From QAMX01 sp003149835 (GTDB lineage: Bacteria > Bacillota > Clostridia > Oscillospirales > QAMX01): a stretch of 37,481 bases of DNA. Every line of letters starts with the position of its first letter. The stretch's first letter is position 1. The notes under the pieces are model-generated. The model saw nothing but the letters and a program-made list of their open reading frames with translations. It searched no databases and had not been told where the DNA came from. Shown here in pieces: positions 29,483 to 37,427 of the stretch. Made by a program: the position numbers and the translations under genes. The stretch is taken from positions 1 through 37,481 of the forward strand of contig CAUGMN010000018.1 in NCBI GenBank assembly GCA_959600635.1, given 5' to 3'.

Positions 29483-29527
29483 GAGGAACGTTCAAACGTT
29501 TCCAAAATGTTTATAAATCAAAACAGA

Positions 29528-29553
29528 CGCCGGCGCAGCTCTCTGCGCCGGCG
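29528..29553 (-). terminator. 11-bp hairpin terminator after the M23 gene
   Basis: CGCCGGCGCAG (29528-29538) pairs with CTGCGCCGGCG (29543-29553) around CTCT; on the minus strand TCTGTTTTGATTT follows. A second stem, GACCCGCAGG/CCTGCGGGTC (29582-29618), lies between it and the gene. Confidence 0.7.
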
Positions 29554-29662
29554 GAGCGGTGCGGCGGCAGACGGGGGAAACGACCCGCAGGAGCGGTCTG
29601 CCGATCGCCCTGCGGGTCTATGGTTTTTCCAATATTTCTTCAAAAAGCGCTGCCGCCGGCTG

Positions 29663-30427
29663 TCAGTTCGCCGCGTCCGGCAGATAGAGGTTGGGGTCGA
29701 TATAGGCGCCGTTCTGCTTCATCTCAAAATGCAGGTGCGCGCCGTCGAGCGATTCAAAAATCGCCGTCTCGCCCACGCCGCCGATGATCGTCCCGGCCGT
29801 CACGGAATCTCCGACGACGGCTTCAGGCTCCTCGGCGAGGCCGCAGTAGACCGACGTCCTGCCGTCGAGATGCAGAATTTCCACGACGACGCCCTTGAAA
29901 TAGTCCTCATAGACCGCGCTCACCGTTCCGGCCGCGACGGCGCAGACCGCCTCGCCGCTCTCAGCGGCGATGTCGATCCCCGTGTGCACGCGCCAGTCGT
30001 CCATGGTCGGGTTATAGACCGGCGTCGATTCCGAATAGTCGCGGATGACCTCGCCTGCGACCGGCCGCATATAGAACACCTTCGCCGCCGTGGTCTGCGG
30101 CGGTTTAGCCGTGGTTTCCGGCGGCGCCGTGGTGCTGTCGGGGATCAGCGTCTGGGTGCCGGCCGCGTGATCCGGCTCGCTCGTCCCCAGCCCGATACCG
30201 CTGTACGGAACCGTGGTAGAAAGCCCGATGTCGGGGATATCGGGGAGATCCGGGTCGACCTCCGAGTTGCCTGCCGTCAAGATTACATAGCCTGATACTC
30301 CTATTGCAGCGATGCACAGGAACAGGACTATGTAAAAGCCCTTTCCAAGAATGAATTTTCCCGCCCGTTTCAGGGCAAACTCGCCTTTCGAGCCGTCCTG
30401 ACCGGTCTGATTGTTGTGATCTGCCAT
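29663..30427 (-). CDS. SpoIIQ-like membrane M23 peptidase
   Basis: 254 residues: short cytoplasmic start, one membrane helix (residues about 31-51), an acidic/Thr-Pro linker (to about 115), then a LytM/M23 domain. The zinc motif is complete: H148xxxD152 in VHTGIDIA and HLH at 231-233 in GAHLHFEM, unlike B. subtilis SpoIIQ, which lost one ligand, but like clostridial SpoIIQ. GEAVCAVAAGTV and GVVVEILHLDGRTSVYCGL are typical. SpoIIQ sits in the forespore membrane and connects to SpoIIIAH during engulfment. The ATG at 30427 has AGGAGG eight bases upstream. The forespore-type promoter upstream supports the assignment. Confidence 0.87.
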   Translation of the reverse strand: MADHNNQTGQDGSKGEFALKRAGKFILGKGFYIVLFLCIAAIGVSGYVILTAGNSEVDPDLPDIPDIGLSTTVPYSGIGLGTSEPDHAAGTQTLIPDSTTAPPETTAKPPQTTAAKVFYMRPVAGEVIRDYSESTPVYNPTMDDWRVHTGIDIAAESGEAVCAVAAGTVSAVYEDYFKGVVVEILHLDGRTSVYCGLAEEPEAVVGDSVTAGTIIGGVGETAIFESLDGAHLHFEMKQNGAYIDPNLYLPDAAN

Positions 30428-30446
30428 TGGATACACCTCCTGAGGC

Positions 30447-30476
30447 TATTATTGCCGCCGGATTTTCACAATATAC
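30447..30476 (-). promoter_or_regulatory. Sigma-F-type (forespore) promoter
   Basis: Minus strand GTATA (30472-30476), exactly 15 bases, then GGCAATAATA (30447-30456). This is a full match to the B. subtilis sigma-F consensus GYWTA-N15-GGNNANAHTR. The predicted start falls at the Shine-Dalgarno, giving a leader of about 14 nt. Confidence 0.72.
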
Positions 30477-30600
30477 CGGTGGAAAGCGTTTTTTTTCAGA
30501 TAACCGCGGCGATTGAAAAAACGGCGCGCCGCGTCAGACTGTCTGTGGACAGTATGCCCATGCGGCGCGGTTTTTACGGCTCTTTATTATTGAAAAAATG

Positions 30601-30654
30601 AATTGACCGGTCGGTCGGTTTGTGCTATGCTATAAACCGACCGACCGGTCAATT
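30601..30654 (+). promoter_or_regulatory. Long palindromic operator overlapping the tetR promoter
   Basis: Arms 30601-30621 and 30634-30654 are exact complements over 21 bp, built of ACCGGTCGGTCGG-type repeats, with a 12-base spacer. The -35 TTGACC (30603-30608), a 17-base spacer and TATGCT (30626-30631, extended by TGC) lie inside it. A bound TetR dimer would block the promoter, so autorepression is expected. Transcription leads into tetR at 30674. Confidence 0.85.
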
Positions 30655-30673
30655 TTGCACGGGGAGGAAGGAT

Positions 30674-31312
30674 ATGAATCGGGAGGAAAAGCACGAGTCC
30701 TCGCGCCGGCGGATTTTGGAGAGCGCTCTGCGGGCGTTCGCCGAACAGGGCTACCATGCGGCGGCGCTGAATGAGATCGGCGCCCGCGCCGGCGTTTCCA
30801 AGGGTCTGATTTACCATTATTTTAAGGATAAAGACGAGCTGTATCTCTCCTGCGTTGCGGAATGCTTTGACGCGCTCACGGTCTATCTGTCGGGCGTCTC
30901 CGCGGCGCTGGGCGGGCCGCCGGAGGAGTGGCTGCGCCGGTACTTTGAAAAGCGGCTGCGTTTTTTTGCGGCGCATCCGCTGTTTCTCGGCATTTTTACA
31001 GGCGTGATTCTGGCGCCGCCGGAGCATTTGACAGCGGAAATCGCGCGGCGAAAGCGGCCGTTCGACGAGCTGAGCGCCGCCATGCTGGAACAGCTCTTGA
31101 AGCGCAGGCCGCTGCGCGAGGGGATTGATATTGCCGAAGTCGTCGAGGAGTTTCGCTGGTACACGGATTTTTTCAACGCCCGTTTCCATGTCAAATACGG
31201 CGGCGAGCAGGATTTGGAGCGGATCTTAAAAACGCGTGAAGAACAATGCCGCAGGCAGGTGGAGATCCTGCTGTTCGGCGTATGGAGGAATGAAAATGAA
31301 CAGGAAGCATAA
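30674..31312 (+). CDS. TetR/AcrR family transcriptional regulator
   Basis: 212 residues. The N-terminal HTH is clear: ILESALRAFAEQGYHAAALNEIGARAGVSKGLIYHYFKDKDELYLSCV. The C-terminal ligand domain (FEKRLRFFAAHPLFLGIFTGVIL...) is unassigned. GGAGGAAGG precedes the ATG. It lies directly behind a 21-bp-arm operator and its gene overlaps the lipoprotein gene, so it likely controls that gene and itself. Ligand unknown. Confidence 0.92.
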   Translation: MNREEKHESSRRRILESALRAFAEQGYHAAALNEIGARAGVSKGLIYHYFKDKDELYLSCVAECFDALTVYLSGVSAALGGPPEEWLRRYFEKRLRFFAAHPLFLGIFTGVILAPPEHLTAEIARRKRPFDELSAAMLEQLLKRRPLREGIDIAEVVEEFRWYTDFFNARFHVKYGGEQDLERILKTREEQCRRQVEILLFGVWRNENEQEA

Positions 31313-32501
31313 AAAACACGGAAAACGCTTTGCCGTGCTGATGACCGCGCTCGCGGCGGCCGCGGCGCTGTCCGGCTGCGGCGCCGGAGACGGGCCGGAC
31401 GTCTCCGGCGATACTCAAACCGGCGATTGGCCGCCGGACACCTCCGTCCTGGCGACGTCGCCCACAGAGGACGCCGCTGAAACGTCTGCGCCGCCGGAGA
31501 CGGCCGCGGAGACGACCACGGTGACGACGGAACCGCAGGGACCGCGCCGCGTGGCCGGCACAGAGGAGATCAAGGAAGTGCTCCGCGCCGCGATTTTGGA
31601 GCTGCGGCAGCCGCAGGAGATGATCGTCACAGAGGTGAATTTTGGGGAACAGCCGGAGCTGGACGTTAAAAACCTCTATTATCAGCTCCTGGCAGAAGCG
31701 CCGGAGCTGAAATACGCCTATGAGCTGTCCGCTGCCTTAGAGGGGGAAACGCTGACGTGCCGGATCGGCTACATGCCGTATAAGACGGGCGCGTTTCCGC
31801 CGGAGTTCGACGGGATTGCCGTCGCCTCTCTCGGGGAGCTGACCGCCGCTGCGGAAGAAAATCTCGGAGCCGACCCTGTCGCCGTCCGCATCGAGGACCC
31901 TTCCATGGATCCGGACGCCATGAGCCGGGCGCTGCAACAGGCGGGCGGCGGCTATGTGACCTGCCTGCTGAACGCCGACGCCACGGAGATTCGTTTCAGC
32001 CCGGCAAACGGCATGACGATGGACGAATGCCTGTCCGCGCTAAGCGAAGCGGAGCAGCTGGCCGGCCGCATCGTGGAGGAATGCGTCAAAGACGGCATGA
32101 CGGAGCGGGAAAAGGCCGAGGCGCTCTATTCGTATGTCACCGAGCATGTGACGTACGACCAGCGCTACTATACCGACAAGGCCGCCATGCCCTATGCCTC
32201 GACGACGGCGCTCGGCGCGCTGCGCGACGGGATTGCGATCTGCGGCGGCTACGCCCACGCTGTGGATATCCTGTTTGAAAAGGTGGGGATCGAGTGCTTT
32301 ACGGTCAGCGGAAAGCTGTTTGAGGAAAACCATATGTGGAACGCCGTGCGGCTGGACGGACAGTGGCTGTACTGCGACGCCACGGCCGACCGCGGGCTCT
32401 CCGCGCAGTTTGGCTTCCTTCGCTTCGGGCTGACCGAGGAGGAGCTGACCGCCAAAAGCTATCTGTGGAACGCCGAAGAGACAGAAATTTTGTGGCGTTA
32501 G
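31296..32501 (+). CDS. Lipoprotein with transglutaminase-like domain
   Basis: 401 residues. Signal and lipobox (RFAVLMTALAAAAALSGC), then a long Thr/Pro/Glu-rich linker, a middle domain (residues about 85-240) and a transglutaminase-core domain at the C-terminus: YVTEHVTYDQRY, GIAICGGYAHAVDILFEKVGIECFTVSG (Cys), NHMWNAVRLDGQWLYCDATAD (His, Asp). The Cys-His-Asp triad is intact, so a cysteine peptidase or cross-linker at the cell surface is likely. ATG 31296 sits seven bases after GGAGG; the frame overlaps tetR by 17 bases. Confidence 0.88.
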   Translation: MNRKHKKHGKRFAVLMTALAAAAALSGCGAGDGPDVSGDTQTGDWPPDTSVLATSPTEDAAETSAPPETAAETTTVTTEPQGPRRVAGTEEIKEVLRAAILELRQPQEMIVTEVNFGEQPELDVKNLYYQLLAEAPELKYAYELSAALEGETLTCRIGYMPYKTGAFPPEFDGIAVASLGELTAAAEENLGADPVAVRIEDPSMDPDAMSRALQQAGGGYVTCLLNADATEIRFSPANGMTMDECLSALSEAEQLAGRIVEECVKDGMTEREKAEALYSYVTEHVTYDQRYYTDKAAMPYASTTALGALRDGIAICGGYAHAVDILFEKVGIECFTVSGKLFEENHMWNAVRLDGQWLYCDATADRGLSAQFGFLRFGLTEEELTAKSYLWNAEETEILWR

Positions 32502-32583
32502 GGCGGGGGCTGCCGCGTTTTGCGAAAACACAAAAGACGCAAAGCGCCTGAAAAAAGCGCCGGCCTCAAAAGGGCGAAGGGAT

Positions 32584-32621
32584 AAAAAATGGCAGGCACA
32601 AAAAGTGCCTACCATTTTTTT
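32584..32621. terminator. Bidirectional terminator of the tetR operon
   Basis: ATGGCAGGCAC pairs with GTGCCTACCAT (one mismatch) around AAAAA, flanked by an A-run before and a T-run after. It separates the tetR operon from the convergent methyltransferase gene. Confidence 0.8.
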
Positions 32622-32656
32622 AGAGGGCAAAGCCGGCGACAAGGCAGGGAAAGCCG

Positions 32657-33217
32657 TTAGGGCCGGGCGGCGTAGCGGAGCTGCCGCCGTTCGGCGGTCA
32701 GGAGCGAATAGCCGTCCTCGCGGAGGACGCGCGCGCCGCCGAAAACGCTTTCGAGCTTTTTTCGATACCACAGCTCGCGCTTGACCACGAGCGCCATGCG
32801 GCCGCCGAGTTTCAGGCGGTTAAAGCCCTTTTCGATCAGGCGCTTGGCGACGGCGAAATCGGCATGATACGGCGGGTTGCAGAGGATGAGGTCGAAGCCG
32901 CTCTCGTCGATCTGCGCGAACCCGTCCGACACATACAGGCCGCGCGCCGTCACACCGTTGGCGGCCATGGTCCGCGCGGCCGTTTCCACCGCTTCCGGCG
33001 AGACGTCGGACAAAAAGACCTCGGCGCCGCGCAGCGCGGCGTAAGCGCCGGCGACGCCGGTGCCGCAGCCGAGATCGAGCGTTTTCATGCCCGCGTCCAG
33101 TCCGGCGTGGCGGAGCATCAGCGCCGTGCCGCGGTCTAAGCCGCGCGGCGAAAACAGCTCCGGCGACGAGCAGACGAACCACCGCGTTCCGTCCAGCTCC
33201 GCCTCATACCCGGTCAC
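32657..33217 (-). CDS. RsmC-like class I SAM methyltransferase
   Basis: 186 residues of the methyltransferase-small family (YbxB/RsmC-type), which modify rRNA guanine N2 or similar. Motif I LDLGCGTGVAGAYAALRGAEV, FLSDVSPEAVETAARTM, and motif IV CNPPYHADF are visible; FSPRGLDRGTALMLRHAGL precedes them as in YbxB. The GTG at 33217 overlaps the holin-like stop as GTGA; the longer frame reads through the holin gene in another register. Confidence 0.88.
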   Translation of the reverse strand: MTGYEAELDGTRWFVCSSPELFSPRGLDRGTALMLRHAGLDAGMKTLDLGCGTGVAGAYAALRGAEVFLSDVSPEAVETAARTMAANGVTARGLYVSDGFAQIDESGFDLILCNPPYHADFAVAKRLIEKGFNRLKLGGRMALVVKRELWYRKKLESVFGGARVLREDGYSLLTAERRQLRYAARP

Positions 33218-33552
33218 TCGACGAGCAGCGCCGACGTCAGCGAGACGAGCAGCGCCGCCAGCGCGCAGCCCCAAAACGAGCCGAGCGAGATCCCCGCGAT
33301 CAGCGAATCCGCCGCCCAGACGCAGAAAACGTCGATGAGCAGGCAGGAGAGCCCGAGCGTCAGGCAGCCGATGGGGATGGTGAGAATTTTCAGGATGGGG
33401 CGCACGGTGAAATTGATCAGCCAGAGAATGACGGCGGTCGCCGCGAGGGCGCCGAACGTGGTATACCCCGCGCCGGGGACAATCAGCGTCGTCAGCCAGA
33501 GCGCGACGCCGCAGGCGACGAGACGCAAAACATTTTTGGCAAGAAACGGCAT
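33214..33552 (-). CDS. Phage holin family 4-type membrane protein (YvlD-like)
   Basis: 112 residues, four hydrophobic segments: LRLVACGVALWLTTLIVPG, FGALAATAVILWLINFTVRPILKILTIPIGCLTLGLSCLLIDVFCVW and WGCALAALLVSLTSALLV. The NFTVRPILKILTIPIGCLTLGL stretch is typical of PF04020 (DUF360). Despite the name most are chromosomal proteins of unknown role. ATG 33552 follows AGAAAGG. Coupled to the methyltransferase gene. Confidence 0.87.
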   Translation of the reverse strand: MPFLAKNVLRLVACGVALWLTTLIVPGAGYTTFGALAATAVILWLINFTVRPILKILTIPIGCLTLGLSCLLIDVFCVWAADSLIAGISLGSFWGCALAALLVSLTSALLVE

Positions 33553-33846
33553 GAAAATCGACCTTTCTAAACGGTTTTATCTGTGATTCTGATTTTGTCA
33601 TAGGGAAAGAGCGCCGCAGGGGCGAAGAAATGCGCAGGGGCGCGCCTCTGCAAAAGCTTTCCTTTTTATTATATACCATTCCGTCAAGTCATACCACAGC
33701 CTTGCGCCCCGCGCCGGATTTTTTCGGAATAAATTCAGGGATACGGCTTGCATTCAGGGGCGTTCTGTGCTAAACTATACGCGAACATGCGAACTTCGCA
33801 GACATTTCTTCCAAAGCCTGAAATTTACAAAAAGGTGGCGTTATTT
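33553..33846. other. Divergent intergenic region
   Basis: 294 bases without a gene. Holds an extended -10-like TGGTATATA on the minus strand (33670-33678) for the holin/methyltransferase pair and a plus-strand promoter (33748-33776). Confidence 0.45.
33748..33776 (+). promoter_or_regulatory. Candidate promoter of the isomerase operon
   Basis: TTGCAT (33748-33753), 17-base spacer, TAAACT (33771-33776) preceded by TGC, an extended -10. About 70 bases before the ATG. Confidence 0.55.
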
Positions 33847-34599
33847 ATGGAAATTGGCATCCAGCTCTATTCCGTGCGCAATTATCTGCACGATGTCTCC
33901 GAGATCAAATCGACGCTGGCAAAGCTCCGCGAGTGCGGTTATACATGCGTCGAAACGGCGGGCTTCGCCGGCCTTGACGTGAGAGCGTTTAACGACCTGC
34001 TGAAAGAGGCGGATCTGAAAGCCGTCTCCATGCACATCGGTCTGGAACACCTCGTCAACGAGTTCGACGTTCTGGTCGACGAGCTGGCGGTCTTCGGCGC
34101 GTCCGAATGCTGCGTGCCGGGCATTCCGGGGCGTTTTTACCACGATACGGCCGCGGGCTTTGCCGCCGTCGCCGAGGTGCTCGACGCGGGCGCGGAAAAG
34201 CTCGCCGAAAAGGGCGTCGCGCTCTCCTATCATAACCACTGCCATGAGTTTTTCCCGGTCGCCACGTCGTGCGGCATGCGCTTTATGTTCGACACGGCGA
34301 AGACCCTGCATATGCAGCTCGACGTCGGCCACTGCTACGCCGCGCGCGAGAACCCGGTCGAATGGCTCAACCGCTACAACGACCGCATCAGCACCGTCCA
34401 CTACAAGGACGTTCAGTTTATCGACGGCAAGCGCCATGACGTCGCCATCGGCGAGGGCGAGGTCGACTGGGTCGGCGTGACCGAATCGGTCAAGCGCTCC
34501 GGCTGCAAGTACATCATCGTCGAGCACGAGGAATTCAACCGCGACGTCTGGGACATCTGCAAGACCTCCTGCGACAACATTAAAAATCTCCTCGGCTGA
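33847..34599 (+). CDS. Sugar phosphate isomerase/epimerase family protein
   Basis: 250 residues, a TIM-barrel of the AP endonuclease 2 / IolE-like family. Seen are MEIGIQLYSVRNYL, GYTCVETAGFAGL, ALSYHNHCHEFFPV, MQLDVGHCYAARENPVEWLNRY, STVHYKDVQF and the final IIVEHEEFNRD. Probable metal ligands are Glu in CVETAG, His in YHNHCHEF, Asp/His in LDVGHC and Glu in VEHEE. Reactions known in this fold include isomerisation, epimerisation and C- or O-glycoside cleavage via 3-keto sugars. It leads the operon with DUF6807 and Gfo/Idh/MocA genes. Confidence 0.88.
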   Translation: MEIGIQLYSVRNYLHDVSEIKSTLAKLRECGYTCVETAGFAGLDVRAFNDLLKEADLKAVSMHIGLEHLVNEFDVLVDELAVFGASECCVPGIPGRFYHDTAAGFAAVAEVLDAGAEKLAEKGVALSYHNHCHEFFPVATSCGMRFMFDTAKTLHMQLDVGHCYAARENPVEWLNRYNDRISTVHYKDVQFIDGKRHDVAIGEGEVDWVGVTESVKRSGCKYIIVEHEEFNRDVWDICKTSCDNIKNLLG

Positions 34600-34710
34600 C
34601 GCTCCGGCATCCGGCCCTTTTTCCGGCAGGAGGCTTTTCCGCTTTCGCGGCGGGCCTTCCCAAGAACGTGCGCCGGATCGCCTCCACACTCTGAAAGGAG
34701 TCTGACGACA

Positions 34711-35808
34711 ATGAAAATCACGGTTGCGGCAGGGCCGCATACCCGCAAAAACGCGGTCTGTTCGCTGGTGATTCCCGGCCTGCCCGCCTTTGAGGGCGGC
34801 CGCGCGCGGCTCGTGCCCGAGAAGGGCGAGCCGATTTCCGCCTCGGTCCGCGGCTGCGGCGAGACGACCGAGCTGACGTTTATCCTCGACTATCTCGGCA
34901 AGGGCGAGACGATGACGTTTGCGCTCGAAGCCGCCGGCGAAGCCTCTGCGCCGCGCATGCGCGCGGAGCAGACCGGCCGCGGCGTCACCCTGAGCGACGG
35001 CGGCGCTTTCGTCACCGAGTATTACACGGGGACGGATATCGCCAAGCCCTACCTCGGCCCGCTGCGCGAGCGCTACGGCGCGGACGTGACGCGGCTCGAT
35101 TTTGAAATCAAAGAACACCCGCATCACCGCGCCCTCTGGGTCTCGCACGGCGACGTCAACGGCGTCGACACCTGGAACGAGCCGGCCGGCACGCACGGGT
35201 TCATCCGCAACAACCGGATCAGCGGCGTCTACTGCGGCGACGCGCTTGCGGCCTTTACCGCCGAGAACACGTGGACGAACCACGAGGGCGGAAAGCTGCT
35301 CGACGAGACGACCGAATACAAGCTCTACGCCACCGGCGCGGCCTGTACCGTCGTCGACGTCTGCATTACGCTGGCGGCCGCCTACGGCGAGGTGACGCTC
35401 GGCCCGACCAAGGAAGCCGGCCCGCTCGCGGTGCGTATGGCCGAGAGCATCAAGGTCAAAAACACCGGAACGATGAAAAACGGCGTCGGCGGCGTCAACG
35501 AGGACGAGATCTGGATGAAGCGGGCCCCGTGGGTCGACTATTACGGCGTCGCCGACGGCCGCGTCTGCGGCATCGCCATCCTCGACCATCCGGAAAACGA
35601 CCTCTATCCCTCCTACTGGCACGCGCGCGATTACGGCCTCATGGCCGTCAACAACTTCTTCGTCGGCGGCGAGAAAAAAATCCCCGCCGGTGAAAAGATG
35701 ACCTTCCGTTACCGCGTCGTCGTCCATAACGGCGACACCGAGACGGCGGGGATCGCCGATATGTTCGCCGATTACGCCGCACCGGTCAAGATCTCCGCGG
35801 AGCAGTAG
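34711..35808 (+). CDS. DUF6807 (PmoA-like) protein
   Basis: 365 residues of the PmoA/DUF6807 family. The diagnostic motif is EHPHHRALWVSHGDVNGVDTWNE, then VTEYYTGTDIAKPYLGPL upstream of it and a later region PWVDYYGVADGRVCGIAILDHPENDLYPSYWHARDYGLMAVNNFF. The family is beta-rich and occurs in carbohydrate clusters; the biochemical role is not established. GGAG stands before the ATG. Second gene in the cassette, 111 bases after the isomerase. Confidence 0.88.
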   Translation: MKITVAAGPHTRKNAVCSLVIPGLPAFEGGRARLVPEKGEPISASVRGCGETTELTFILDYLGKGETMTFALEAAGEASAPRMRAEQTGRGVTLSDGGAFVTEYYTGTDIAKPYLGPLRERYGADVTRLDFEIKEHPHHRALWVSHGDVNGVDTWNEPAGTHGFIRNNRISGVYCGDALAAFTAENTWTNHEGGKLLDETTEYKLYATGAACTVVDVCITLAAAYGEVTLGPTKEAGPLAVRMAESIKVKNTGTMKNGVGGVNEDEIWMKRAPWVDYYGVADGRVCGIAILDHPENDLYPSYWHARDYGLMAVNNFFVGGEKKIPAGEKMTFRYRVVVHNGDTETAGIADMFADYAAPVKISAEQ

Positions 35809-35900
35809 CTTTGCGCGCCGGTCCGGTTTCCGGTTGAAAGCGCTGAAACTCAGCTCGATTCTATAAACTACAAATACAAAAAGGTAAGGAGTAACGAAAC

Positions 35901-36944
35901 ATGGAAAAGACAGTTGGCTATGCCGTCGTCGGCCTCGGCGTCGGCAGGAATCACGTCAAAGCCGCCGCGAAAGCGGAGGGCGGCAAGCTCGTCGCCATCT
36001 GCGACCTGCGCGAGGAGCGCCTGCAAGCTCAGGCAGAGCTCTATCCGGGCGTCAAGACGTATACCAGCTTTGAGGAGATGCTCAAAAACCCCGAGATCGA
36101 CGTCGTTTCGATCTGCACGCCGAGCGGCATGCACGCCGACATGGCGATTCAGGCGCTGCGTGCCGGCAAGCATGTCCTGACTGAAAAGCCCATGGACATC
36201 GTCGTCGACAAGATCTATGAGATCGACAAGGTCGCCAAGGAATGCGGCAAAAAGGTCGGCTGCATCTTCCAGAACCGCCGCAACGCGATCATGGAGCCGA
36301 TGAAGAAGGCGGTCGACGCGGGGCGTCTCGGCGAGATTTACACCGGCTTCTTCCGCGTCAACTGGTATCGTTCCGACGAATACTTCCTCGAAAGCGGCGG
36401 CTGGCGCGGCACATGGGCGATGGACGGCGGCGGCTCGCTGATGAATCAGGCCGTTCACACCGTCGACCTGATGCAGTGGCTGCTGGGCGACGTCGCGTCG
36501 ATCCGCTCCGATATGCGCATCGTCAACCACAAGATCGAAACCGAGGACTTCACCAGCTCGGTCATTAAATTCAAGAGCGGCGCGATTGTGACCTTTGTGT
36601 CCACGACCGCGGCGTATCCGGGCTTTGGCACGGATATTCAGGTCACCGGCACCAAGGGCTCCATCCACGTCGACGGCGACAAGCTGATCGCGTGGCGGAT
36701 CGCGGGCGAGAACATGAAGGAAGAAGAGGCGGAGATGCTCGCGCAGTACGGCAACAACGCCGGCGCCATCGCCGCGGCGGACAACACCATCGTCCGCGGC
36801 CACGACTTCATGGTTCAGGATATGATCGACGCGGTTCGCTTCGACCGCGATCCGTTCGTCGGCCCGCTCGAAGCGGTCAAAGCGGTTCGGATCATCAACG
36901 CGGTCTACGAATCCGCGCGCACCGGCAAGGAAATCGTTTTCTAA
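35901..36944 (+). CDS. Gfo/Idh/MocA family oxidoreductase
   Basis: 347 residues. NAD(P)-binding start YAVVGLGVGRNHV, conserved TEKP motif in GKHVLTEKPMDIVVDK, and the catalytic region DGGGSLMNQAVHTVDLMQWLLGD with the active-site His. The C-terminal alpha/beta domain is complete. These enzymes oxidise or reduce sugar hydroxyls (inositol, glucose-fructose, 3-keto sugars). AAGGAG stands nine bases before the ATG. Last gene of the cassette, ends at a strong terminator. Confidence 0.93.
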   Translation: MEKTVGYAVVGLGVGRNHVKAAAKAEGGKLVAICDLREERLQAQAELYPGVKTYTSFEEMLKNPEIDVVSICTPSGMHADMAIQALRAGKHVLTEKPMDIVVDKIYEIDKVAKECGKKVGCIFQNRRNAIMEPMKKAVDAGRLGEIYTGFFRVNWYRSDEYFLESGGWRGTWAMDGGGSLMNQAVHTVDLMQWLLGDVASIRSDMRIVNHKIETEDFTSSVIKFKSGAIVTFVSTTAAYPGFGTDIQVTGTKGSIHVDGDKLIAWRIAGENMKEEEAEMLAQYGNNAGAIAAADNTIVRGHDFMVQDMIDAVRFDRDPFVGPLEAVKAVRIINAVYESARTGKEIVF

Positions 36945-36990
36945 ACCTAAGCGGAAAGAAAATTTTTCAGATCCGCTGCCCCATGTAAAA

Positions 36991-37020
36991 AAAGGCCGCC
37001 GGCTTGCGCCGGCGGCCTTT
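36991..37020 (+). terminator. Terminator of the sugar cassette
   Basis: 13-bp perfect stem (36991-37003 with 37008-37020), loop TTGC; A-run before, CCTTT at its 3' arm. Confidence 0.75.
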
Positions 37021-37060
37021 GACATTGGCGAAGCTTTCCGCGCGCCGCAGAGAGCGGGGA

Positions 37061-37222
37061 GCGTCCGAATCTGCGGGGGCGTCCGAATCTGTGGGAGCGC
37101 CCGAATCTGCGGGAGCGTCCGAATCCGCGGGAGCGTCCGAATCCGCGGGAGCGTCCGAATCCGCGGGAGCGCTCGAATCTGCGGGAGCGTCCGAATCCGC
37201 GGGAGCGCTCGAATCCGCGGGG
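37061..37222. repeat. 18-bp tandem repeat (minisatellite), nine copies
   Basis: Unit GCGTCCGAATCYGCGGGR repeats in exact 18-base register from 37061, nine copies, with a decayed tenth from 37223. Variants differ at one to three bases (TCT/TCC, GGG/GGA, TCC to CCC or CTC). In one plus-strand frame it spells ASESAG hexapeptides, on the minus strand RSRGFG, but neither frame has a believable start or Shine-Dalgarno. Confidence 0.88.
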
Positions 37223-37427
37223 CCGTCCGCTGCGTTCGCGGGAAAAAACGCCCGTGCGCTGATTTTGCTTGGCGAATCCGCCGGGCCGCCCCCTGCGGTG
37301 CCGGCGGGGCCCCTGCGGTTTGGACAAAACGTCGTTTCCTGTAACCCACAGCGCAGAGTATCTGCCCCGACGTTTTTTGCCTGTGCAGTCCGCGCGACGC
37401 TGAGGGGGCCCGTAGGGGCGCGAAAAG
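37223..37427. other. Gene-free stretch between repeat and window end
   Basis: No gene supported. AAAACGTCG (37326-37334) and CGACGTTTT (37368-37376) make a 9-bp stem with a 33-base loop and a T-run behind, a possible terminator. Confidence 0.4.

Noticed and set aside
37061..37222. CRISPR array
   Set aside because: The 18-bp units are directly adjacent with no unique spacers, and no cas genes are near.
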